Assembly (NCBI GenBank): GCA_934247115.1
Contig: CAKQIY010000025.1
Coordinates: 1 to 28,878 of the forward strand
Length of the DNA stretch: 28,878 nt
Direction of reading: 5' to 3'
Source: an uncultured Coprococcus sp.
GTDB lineage: Bacteria > Bacillota > Clostridia > Lachnospirales > Lachnospiraceae
How positions within the stretch are numbered: position 1 is the stretch's first letter; each line of letters opens with the position of its first letter. This document shows, in pieces, positions 5,578-12,920 of this stretch. Under the pieces are notes generated by a model. It was not told the DNA's origin. It did not search any database and saw only the letters and a program-made list of their open reading frames with translations. The translations under genes and the position numbers were made by a program.

Positions 5578-7566
5578 ATGGATCATTTTGAATTGGTATC
5601 GGAGTACAAGCCCACCGGAGATCAGCCGGAGGCTATTGAAAAATTGGTAAAGGGTTTTCAGGAAGGTAATCAGTTTGAGACGCTGCTGGGTGTAACCGGA
5701 TCTGGTAAGACTTTTACCATGGCGAATGTTATACAGCAGCTTAATAAGCCAACACTGATACTTGCACATAACAAGACTCTGGCGGCGCAGCTTTATGGGG
5801 AGATGAAAGAATTTTTCCCGAACAATGCGGTGGAGTATTTTGTATCATACTACGATTATTATCAGCCGGAAGCATATGTGGCTTCCACGGATACCTACAT
5901 TGCAAAGGATTCGTCTATCAATGACGATATTGACCGGATGAGACATAGTGCCACAGCTGCGCTCATAGACAGAAAGGACGTAATCGTGGTCGCGTCTGTG
6001 TCGTGCATATATGGTATCGGTGATCCGGACGAGTACAGGAATCAGATGTTGTCGTTCAGAGTTGGCATGATAAAGGACAGAGATCAGGTCATCGACGAAC
6101 TGACAGATATACAGTATGACAGGAATGACATGGATCTGCAGAGAGGCACATTCAGAGTGCGTGGGGATGTACTTGAGATAATTCCTGTGTCAACATTTGA
6201 CGATGGAATAAGGATAGAGTTTTTTGGCGATGAGATAGACAGGATCACAGAGTTTGATCCGCTCACCGGAGAGGGAAAGAGAGATCTGACATATACATGC
6301 CTGTTCCCGGCGTCCCACTATGTGGTTGGACAGGAGAAGATGGAGAAGGCACTGAAGAGGATAGAGGCAGAACTCAAGGACAGAGTTGCGTATTTCAAGT
6401 CAAAGGATAAACTCATCGAGGCACAGCGTATCGAGGAGAGAACTAACTTTGATATGGAGATGATGCGGGAGACTGGATTTTGTTCCGGAATAGAGAATTA
6501 TTCAGGACCTTTGGCAGGCAGATCAGCCGGGGAGACGCCGAGCACACTTCTGGATTTCTTTGATGACGACTTTCTTCTTATTATAGATGAGTCACATATG
6601 ACTGTGCCTCAGGTTGGCGCGATGTATTCGGGAGACCGCTCCCGTAAGATGAATCTGGTTGACTATGGATTCAGGCTTCCATCGGCACTTGACAACAGGC
6701 CGCTCAACTTCTCGGAATTTGAGCAGAAGCTGGATCAGGTCATGTTCGTATCTGCCACACCGGGCAAATACGAGGAGGAACACCAGATGCTCATGGCTGA
6801 ACAGATCATCAGACCTACGGGACTTCTGGATCCGCCGGTTGATGTCAGACCGGTTGAGGGACAGATAGATGATCTGCTGAAAGAGGTCCGCAAGGAGACT
6901 GAGCAGGGACACAAGGTGCTTGTAACAACACTTACCAAGCGTATGGCTGAAGATCTCACCAGCTATATGAGGGATAATGATATAAAGGTGAAATATCTGC
7001 ACTCGGATATAGACACTATGGAGAGGGTTGAGATAGTGAGAGATCTCCGTCTTGGCGTATTTGATGTGCTTGTTGGAATCAACCTTCTGAGAGAGGGGCT
7101 TGATATACCGGAGATCACACTGGTAGCCATACTTGACGCTGATAAGGAAGGTTTCCTGCGATCGGAGACATCACTCATACAGACCATAGGAAGAGCGGCC
7201 CGAAATGTGGATGGACATGTAATCATGTATGCGGACACTATCACTGGCTCTATGAAGTATGCCCTCGATGAGACGAGCAGACGTCGTGAGATACAGCAGA
7301 AGTATAATGAGGAACATGGAATAACACCTAAGACCATAGAGAAGAGCATAAGGGATCTCATAACCATAGAGGTGAAGAAGGAGGAGCTTCCTGAGGAGGA
7401 TAAGGACGCTGAGTCCATGACGAAGAAGGAGCTTCAGAAGGTCATCGCCAAGCTGACCAAGAAGATGAATATGGCGGCAGCAGACCTCAACTTTGAGGTG
7501 GCGGCGGAGATCAGGGATCAGCTCAAGGTGTACAAGGCGGCACTGAGAGATTATGATAAAGAATAG
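5578..7566 (+). CDS. uvrB: UvrABC excinuclease subunit B
   Basis: UvrB is the damage-verifying helicase-like subunit of nucleotide excision repair. It loads through UvrA and recruits UvrC. Visible elements: Walker A GVTGSGKT (38-45), the DNA-inserting beta-hairpin YYDYYQPEAY (91-100), DESH box (337-340), the SATPGKYE motif, and the C-terminal helicase block with EGLDIPE and QTIGRAARN. A C-terminal UVR domain (ELQKVIAKLTKKM onward) contacts UvrC. The length of 662 aa is usual. An upstream ATG at 5527 has no ribosome binding site; AAGGAG before ATG 5578 is well placed and yields the family-typical start MDHFELVSEYKPTGDQP. It is followed by uvrA after 66 nt, probably as one SOS-controlled operon. 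Confidence 0.98.
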   Translation: MDHFELVSEYKPTGDQPEAIEKLVKGFQEGNQFETLLGVTGSGKTFTMANVIQQLNKPTLILAHNKTLAAQLYGEMKEFFPNNAVEYFVSYYDYYQPEAYVASTDTYIAKDSSINDDIDRMRHSATAALIDRKDVIVVASVSCIYGIGDPDEYRNQMLSFRVGMIKDRDQVIDELTDIQYDRNDMDLQRGTFRVRGDVLEIIPVSTFDDGIRIEFFGDEIDRITEFDPLTGEGKRDLTYTCLFPASHYVVGQEKMEKALKRIEAELKDRVAYFKSKDKLIEAQRIEERTNFDMEMMRETGFCSGIENYSGPLAGRSAGETPSTLLDFFDDDFLLIIDESHMTVPQVGAMYSGDRSRKMNLVDYGFRLPSALDNRPLNFSEFEQKLDQVMFVSATPGKYEEEHQMLMAEQIIRPTGLLDPPVDVRPVEGQIDDLLKEVRKETEQGHKVLVTTLTKRMAEDLTSYMRDNDIKVKYLHSDIDTMERVEIVRDLRLGVFDVLVGINLLREGLDIPEITLVAILDADKEGFLRSETSLIQTIGRAARNVDGHVIMYADTITGSMKYALDETSRRREIQQKYNEEHGITPKTIEKSIRDLITIEVKKEELPEEDKDAESMTKKELQKVIAKLTKKMNMAAADLNFEVAAEIRDQLKVYKAALRDYDKE

Positions 7567-7632
7567 ATGGATGCAGGGTAGATAATTAAGATATAACAAA
7601 TATAAATGATAAAGAGAAAAGGTTAGATAAAG

Positions 7633-10587
7633 ATGGAAGACAATAAGAATTATGAACGTGGAGAGCATCTGGAAGAAATAACGGATGCGAGCATGAAGGA
7701 TGATGATTATTTCAACGCCAGCAGGAATATTGACAGGAAGTATATTACTATAGAGGGTGCACGTGAAAATAATCTGAAGAATATCAATGTCAAGATTCCA
7801 AGGGACAAATTTGTTGTCGTGACAGGACTTTCGGGATCAGGTAAGTCTTCACTGGCATTTGACACGATATATGCGGAGGGACAGAGACGATACATGGAGT
7901 CGCTGTCCTCCTATGCGAGACAGTTCCTTGGACAGGCTGAGAAGCCGGACGTGGACAAGATAGAGGGACTCTCCCCTGCAATCTCCATAGATCAGAAGTC
8001 AACAAACAGAAATCCCCGATCCACAGTTGGCACTGTCACTGAGATATACGACTATTTCAGACTTCTCTATGCCAGAGTGGGAATACCACACTGCCCGAAC
8101 TGTGGTAAGGTCATAAGCAGACAGACGGTTGACCAGATGGTGGATGAGATCATGAAGCTACCTGAGAGGACAAAGTTCATGGTGCTTGCGCCTGTGGTCA
8201 GAGGCCGAAAGGGAGAGCATGTAAAGCTGCTGGAGAAGGCAAAGAAGAGCGGATTTGTCAGAGTGGTTGTCGATGGCAGCATGTATGAGCTGTCGGAGGA
8301 GATAAAGCTCGATAAGAACAAGAAGCACAGTATAGATATAGTTGTCGATCGTCTGGTTGTAAGACAGGATGTGGAGAGGCGACTCACAGATTCCATAGAG
8401 ACCGCACTTCAGCTTGCAGAGGGGCTTATGAAGATTGAGGTGATCGGGGAGAGGGATGAGAATGGTGTTCAGAAGGAGAATACCATTATCAATTTCTCAG
8501 ACAGCTTTTCATGCCCGGATTGCGGAATCAGTATAGATGAGATAGAGCCGAGAAGCTTTTCGTTCAACAATCCATTTGGCGCATGCCCTACATGTGCAGG
8601 GCTTGGCTTCAAGATGGAATTTGATCCGGATCTTATGATACCCGATCAGAGTTTGTCGATAAATGATGGAGCCATAGTGGTTCTGGGATGGCAGTCGTGC
8701 AATGATGGCAAGAGCTATTCAAATGCAATACTCAGGGCACTCAGTGCAGAGTATGGATTCTCTCTTGATACACCATTTCAGGAATATCCACAGGATATAA
8801 AAGATCTCTTATTATATGGAAAGAACTCACGACCGGTTAAGGTGCATTATAAAGGACAGCGCGGGGAGGGAGTGTATGATATAACATTTGAGGGACTCAT
8901 AAAGAGTGTTGCCAGAAGATACAGGGAGACATCTGCGGAGTCCACAAAGGCCGAGTATGAGACATTCATGACTGTAACTCCGTGTGAGGTCTGTGGCGGT
9001 AAGAGACTTAAGCCGACAGCCCTTGCTGTTACAGTTGGAGATAAGAATATTGCCGAACTTACAGAACTACCTATCACAGAACTTGCAAAGTTCATGAAAG
9101 ATCTGGAGCTCACTGACAGACAGAAGATGATAGGTGCGGCCATACTCAAGGAGATAAGGTCGAGACTGCATTTTCTTATTGATGTGGGACTTGACTATCT
9201 GTGTCTGAGTAGAGGTACAAGCACGCTCTCAGGTGGAGAGGCACAGAGAATAAGACTTGCCACGCAGATAGGTTCAGGTCTGGTCGGAGTTGCATATATT
9301 CTGGATGAGCCAAGTATCGGACTTCACCAGAGGGACAATGACAAGCTGATCGCAGCGCTTAAGAATTTGAGAGACCTTGGAAATACACTGATAGTTGTAG
9401 AGCACGACGAGGATACCATGAGGGCGGCGGATCACATTATAGATATAGGACCGGGAGCCGGTGCAAATGGTGGATATGTGGTAGCTGAGGGTACGGCTGA
9501 AGACATTATGAAATGTGAGAATTCTATCACCGGTGACTACTTAAGCGGCAGGAAGAAGATAGAGGTTCCGGATGTGAGGAGAAAGCCAACCGGATGGCTC
9601 ACTGTCAAGAATGCTTATGAGAACAATCTCAAGCATATAGATGTGGACATACCACTTGGAATCATGACATGTGTGACGGGTGTGTCTGGTTCAGGAAAGA
9701 GTTCTCTGGTAAATGAGATCTTGTACAAAAAGCTGGCGAGAAGACTCAACAAGAGCAGGATTAAAGCAGGAAAGCACGACCATATCATTGGCTATGATGC
9801 TTTGGATAAGATTATCAATATAGACCAGTCACCTATAGGTAGAACGCCGAGATCCAATCCGGCTACTTATACAGGTACATTTGATCTGATAAGGGATTTG
9901 TTTGCTGGAACCAAGGATGCCAAGGCAAGAGGTTACGGCAAGGGAAGATTCAGCTTCAATGTATCTGGTGGACGATGCGAGGCGTGTCGAGGAGATGGAA
10001 TAATCAAGATAGAGATGCACTTCCTGCCAGATATATATGTGCCATGTGAAGTGTGCGGAGGAAAGAGATATAACAGGGAGACTCTGGAGGTCAAGTACAA
10101 GGGCAAGAGTATCAATGAAGTCCTTGACATGACAGTTGACGAGGCATGTGAGTTCTTTGCAAATGTGCCAAGGATACTGAGGAAGATAGAGACTCTCCGT
10201 GATGTGGGACTCGGATATATCAAGCTGGGACAGCCATCCACCACTTTGTCAGGAGGAGAGGCACAGAGAATCAAACTTGCAACTGAGCTGTCAAGACGTG
10301 GAACGGGAAAGACTATATATGTGCTTGACGAGCCAACCACCGGACTTCATTTTGCTGATGTTCACAGGCTTGTGGATATACTCAGAAGGCTCAGCGAGGG
10401 CGGCAACACAGTGGTGGTTATCGAACATAATCTTGACGTTATCAAGACCGCAGATTATATTATTGACATGGGACCTGAAGGAGGTGCTGGCGGTGGAACA
10501 GTCATTGCCAGAGGAACTCCGGAGGAGGTAGCAAAGATACCTAAGTCGTATACAGGACAGTATCTGAAGAGGTATCTCGATATGTAA
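7633..10587 (+). CDS. uvrA: UvrABC excinuclease subunit A
   Basis: UvrA is the dimeric ABC-type damage sensor of nucleotide excision repair. It has two ATPase modules: Walker A GLSGSGKS (65-72) and a second one, GVSGSGKS, near residue 685, each with an LSGGEAQR signature and an LDEP Walker B. Zinc-binding pairs appear in CPNCG/CPDCG/CPTC, CEVCGGKR and CEACRGDG, the last being the DNA-binding zinc module. At 984 aa it is about 35 residues longer than many relatives because of an acidic N-terminal extension before the usual YITIEGARENNLKNI start. The ribosome binding site is weak (AAAAGG, about 11 nt before the ATG), so translation may be coupled to uvrB. Confidence 0.97.
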   Translation: MEDNKNYERGEHLEEITDASMKDDDYFNASRNIDRKYITIEGARENNLKNINVKIPRDKFVVVTGLSGSGKSSLAFDTIYAEGQRRYMESLSSYARQFLGQAEKPDVDKIEGLSPAISIDQKSTNRNPRSTVGTVTEIYDYFRLLYARVGIPHCPNCGKVISRQTVDQMVDEIMKLPERTKFMVLAPVVRGRKGEHVKLLEKAKKSGFVRVVVDGSMYELSEEIKLDKNKKHSIDIVVDRLVVRQDVERRLTDSIETALQLAEGLMKIEVIGERDENGVQKENTIINFSDSFSCPDCGISIDEIEPRSFSFNNPFGACPTCAGLGFKMEFDPDLMIPDQSLSINDGAIVVLGWQSCNDGKSYSNAILRALSAEYGFSLDTPFQEYPQDIKDLLLYGKNSRPVKVHYKGQRGEGVYDITFEGLIKSVARRYRETSAESTKAEYETFMTVTPCEVCGGKRLKPTALAVTVGDKNIAELTELPITELAKFMKDLELTDRQKMIGAAILKEIRSRLHFLIDVGLDYLCLSRGTSTLSGGEAQRIRLATQIGSGLVGVAYILDEPSIGLHQRDNDKLIAALKNLRDLGNTLIVVEHDEDTMRAADHIIDIGPGAGANGGYVVAEGTAEDIMKCENSITGDYLSGRKKIEVPDVRRKPTGWLTVKNAYENNLKHIDVDIPLGIMTCVTGVSGSGKSSLVNEILYKKLARRLNKSRIKAGKHDHIIGYDALDKIINIDQSPIGRTPRSNPATYTGTFDLIRDLFAGTKDAKARGYGKGRFSFNVSGGRCEACRGDGIIKIEMHFLPDIYVPCEVCGGKRYNRETLEVKYKGKSINEVLDMTVDEACEFFANVPRILRKIETLRDVGLGYIKLGQPSTTLSGGEAQRIKLATELSRRGTGKTIYVLDEPTTGLHFADVHRLVDILRRLSEGGNTVVVIEHNLDVIKTADYIIDMGPEGGAGGGTVIARGTPEEVAKIPKSYTGQYLKRYLDM

Positions 10588-10626
10588 GGGATGTGTCGAA
10601 TAATTACATCGGAGGTAGATGACAAC

Positions 10627-11565
10627 ATGGATGAACAGAATAGAGTAGAAGATATTGACGGAGTTGATGGCGGGTCGACTTCTGAGCAGAATGTGGAGCA
10701 GGAAAAAGCTGTGATGGCTGAGCAAAGTCAGGCACAGAATGGTCAGGGAGCGCAGTTAGCTCAGCAGCCATATCAGCCGCGGTATGAACAGCCAGCGCAG
10801 CAGTCATATCAGCCACAGGCACAGTATAGCCAGGGTGCACAGCCAATGCAGCTACCATACCAGCAGATGCCGCAGTATGGTCAGCCGGTACAGCAGCCAT
10901 ACCAGCCACAGTCGCAGTACGGTCAGCCGGTACAGCAGCCATATCAGCCACAGTCACAGTATAGCCAGGGAGCACAGCCAATGCAGACACCATACCAGCA
11001 GATGCCGCAGTATGGCCAGCCGGTGCAGCAGCCATACCAGCCACAGTCGCAGTACGGCCATCCGGTACAGCCAACGCCATACAACAACCCTATGGGTTAT
11101 ATGGGATATGAGAACAGGCATAACATACCTGGTGATGTGAAGAATGGATCCACACATGTACCTAATGTGTTAAACCTGATCGGCATTATCATGGCTGTTG
11201 TATCAGTATTTATTCCTTATGCTTATATGGGGACAGATGCCAGAAGCATAGTTGGAGTGTTTGGGATAAATGTACTGTCAATGCTTGTTGTGGCGGTAGT
11301 TATCATAGCAGACGTGATCTGTGCATTTATCAACAAGGCAGGCTGTTATATAGCAGACCTTGTTATATCTATAGTTGTTGGCGGAATATTGATATTTGAA
11401 TTTGTTCTGTCATTGATAGATCTTGGAAAGCTAGATACAGCGGCAAATGCAAGACTCGGAGTCGGTGCATGGATCAGCGTGGCAGCGGCACTTTTCATGC
11501 TGATATCAGTTCCTATATGGTGGACGATCAGCAGGAAGAAGGACAAGGCAGAGAATCAGGATTAG
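10627..11565 (+). CDS. Q/P/Y-repeat membrane protein, 312 aa
   Basis: I do not recognise a named family. The acidic N-terminus (about 1-35) leads to a Gln/Pro/Tyr-rich repeat region (about 36-160). Roughly four transmembrane helices follow (around residues 178-198, 208-237, 241-262 and 275-298), with a short Lys-rich cytoplasmic tail. The layout resembles Firmicute proteins with a disordered proline-rich tail attached to a small membrane domain; the tail would be cytosolic. GGAGG at 10611-10615 supports ATG 10627; the earlier ATG at 10591 overlaps the uvrA region with no such site. It lies 39 nt after uvrA and may be read through from it. A bidirectional terminator follows. Confidence 0.75.
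   Translation: MDEQNRVEDIDGVDGGSTSEQNVEQEKAVMAEQSQAQNGQGAQLAQQPYQPRYEQPAQQSYQPQAQYSQGAQPMQLPYQQMPQYGQPVQQPYQPQSQYGQPVQQPYQPQSQYSQGAQPMQTPYQQMPQYGQPVQQPYQPQSQYGHPVQPTPYNNPMGYMGYENRHNIPGDVKNGSTHVPNVLNLIGIIMAVVSVFIPYAYMGTDARSIVGVFGINVLSMLVVAVVIIADVICAFINKAGCYIADLVISIVVGGILIFEFVLSLIDLGKLDTAANARLGVGAWISVAAALFMLISVPIWWTISRKKDKAENQD
10822..11067 (+). repeat. In-frame tandem repeat, 135-bp period
   Basis: Within the preceding gene, a 45-codon unit beginning QYSQGAQPMQ starts at 10822 and again at 10957, exactly 135 bp later. The second copy decays near 11067. Inside each unit a 14-codon subunit, QYGQPVQQPYQPQS, is itself repeated. The high nucleotide identity between copies suggests recent duplication and likely copy-number variation between strains. 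Confidence 0.85.
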
Positions 11566-11601
11566 ACATTAATATTAGTAGAATGTATGATATAAAAATA
11601 A

Positions 11602-11639
11602 GAACCCCATCATGGCTTATACAAGCTGTGATGGGGTTC
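11602..11639. terminator. Bidirectional terminator between convergent genes
   Basis: A 17-bp stem (11602-11618 with 11623-11639, two G-U pairs) with an ATAC loop lies between the + strand repeat protein and - strand fba. The - strand side continues into a T-rich tract (TTATTTTTATA), so it is strongest as the fba terminator. The + side has only CTTT. Confidence 0.85.
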
Positions 11640-11720
11640 CTTTAAGTTTACGTGAGCGATACTTGTCCGAAAGTTGTCGAACAGTTTATCGTTACATTTG
11701 TTAATTGTTCTGTTAAAGAA

Positions 11721-12590
11721 TTAGTCGTTAGCCTTACCAACTGATCCGAAGAGTTCCATCTTCTCCTTAACAGTAGCCTTGATAGCCTCGAAACCAGGAG
11801 CGAGAAGCTTTCTAGGATCAAATCCCTTGCCCTCAAGATCCTTACCAGCCTCGATGTACTTTCTTGTAGCATCTGCGAATGATAACTGGCACTCTGTGTT
11901 AACGTTGATCTTTGAAACGCCAAGTGAAATAGCCTTCTTGATCATGTCAGCTGGGATACCTGTACCACCGTGAAGAACTAATGGCATAACACCTGTCTTC
12001 TGCTGGATAGCATCAAGTGTCTCGAAGCTAAGTCCCTTCCAGTTAGCTGGGTACTTACCATGGATGTTACCGATACCAGCAGCAAGCATATCAACGCCGA
12101 GATCAGCGATAGTCTTGCACTCCGCTGGATCAGCGCACTCGCCCATACCAATAACTCCGTCTTCCTCACCACCGATAGAACCAACCTCACACTCGATTGA
12201 GAGGCCAAGCTGATGAGCTACGTTAACGAGCTCTGTTGACTTAGCAAGGTTCTCCTCGAATGGATAGTGTGAACCATCGAACATGATTGAAGTAAATCCA
12301 GCCTTAACACACTTGTAGCATCCTTCGTATGTTCCGTGATCAAGGTGAAGAGCTACAGGAACTGTGATTCCAAGTGACTCATCCATAGCCTTAACCATTG
12401 CTGCAACTGTCTCAAATCCTGTCATATACTTTCCAGCGCCCTCTGAAACACCAAGGATAACAGGTGACTGAAGCTCCTGAGCTGTGAGGAGAACAGCCTT
12501 TGTCCACTCAAGGTTGTTGATGTTGAACTGACCTACTGCGTAGTGACCAGCCTTAGCTTTCTTTAACATTTCTGTTGCTGAAACTAACAT
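11721..12590 (-). CDS. fba: Class II fructose-bisphosphate aldolase
   Basis: This zinc-dependent glycolytic aldolase cleaves fructose 1,6-bisphosphate to DHAP and glyceraldehyde 3-phosphate. Signatures: HLDHG (82-86, catalytic D84 and Zn ligand H85), E135, NIHGKYP with Zn ligand H178, LHGGTG with H207, and INVNTE for phosphate binding. The length is 289 aa. The start at 12590 is fixed by GGAGG at 12604-12600, 9 nt upstream; a longer frame to 12635 is not supported. Codon choice is more biased than in neighbours (few rare codons, many AAG/GTT/ATC), as expected of a highly expressed gene. It stands alone between two terminators. The related tagatose-bisphosphate aldolase GatY is a less likely reading. 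Confidence 0.93.
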   Translation of the reverse strand: MLVSATEMLKKAKAGHYAVGQFNINNLEWTKAVLLTAQELQSPVILGVSEGAGKYMTGFETVAAMVKAMDESLGITVPVALHLDHGTYEGCYKCVKAGFTSIMFDGSHYPFEENLAKSTELVNVAHQLGLSIECEVGSIGGEEDGVIGMGECADPAECKTIADLGVDMLAAGIGNIHGKYPANWKGLSFETLDAIQQKTGVMPLVLHGGTGIPADMIKKAISLGVSKINVNTECQLSFADATRKYIEAGKDLEGKGFDPRKLLAPGFEAIKATVKEKMELFGSVGKAND

Positions 12591-12643
12591 TTGTAAAATC
12601 CTCCGTAAAATTATATTTGGATACAACGTACCCACTTACGCTG

Positions 12644-12649
12644 ATTATA
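12644..12649 (-). promoter_or_regulatory. -10 element for fba
   Basis: A perfect TATAAT on the - strand lies 54 nt before the fba start codon. No good TTGACA is found 16-18 nt further upstream, so another feature, such as an activator or AT-rich contacts, may help. Only the -10 is supported. Confidence 0.5.
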
Positions 12650-12686
12650 CCCCATATAATAAGAAAATAAAAGAATTTTTAGCCAA

Positions 12687-12714
12687 AAGTTCAACATATA
12701 GTTAGTTTGAACTT
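12687..12714. promoter_or_regulatory. 8-bp inverted repeat, possible operator
   Basis: AAGTTCAA (12687-12694) and TTGAACTT (12707-12714) form a perfect inverted repeat with a 12-nt spacer, in the shared upstream region of fba and the divergent exporter. It could be a regulator site or an RNA hairpin. The protein that would bind is unknown. Confidence 0.4.
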
Positions 12715-12757
12715 ATCAATAGAAAATAAAACATTTATAAAGAATAGCCTGCCTTAA

Positions 12758-12786
12758 TTGCATTGAAAAAAAATAAATGCTATGAT
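12758..12786 (+). promoter_or_regulatory. Probable promoter of the exporter gene
   Basis: TTGCAT at 12758-12763 and TATGAT at 12781-12786 are separated by 17 nt. The -10 matches 5 of 6 and the -35 is partial. The transcript would carry about 130 nt of leader before the exporter. Confidence 0.45.
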
Positions 12787-12821
12787 TTTCCAGTAATAAT
12801 GACAAATCTATCAAAGTGTAA

Positions 12822-12854
12822 TGCATATAGAACATAATACGTTATGTGTATGCA
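12822..12854. promoter_or_regulatory. Imperfect palindrome in the exporter leader
   Basis: ACATAA-TACG-TTATGT (12832-12847) is a perfect 6-bp repeat, flanked by TGCATA (12822-12827) and TATGCA (12849-12854). Total span is 33 bp. It is a good candidate operator or 5' hairpin for the exporter gene. Confidence 0.45.
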
Positions 12855-12920
12855 CACAGACGTGGCGCAAAGCACCTTACTATGCTTTTGCACAATATAA
12901 TCTTAAAAAGGGAGGACAGA

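Noticed and set aside
10604..11157. Overlapping open frames in the repeat region on both strands
   Set aside because: They are by-products of the CAG/CCA-rich tandem repeats; none has a start signal or non-repetitive sequence.
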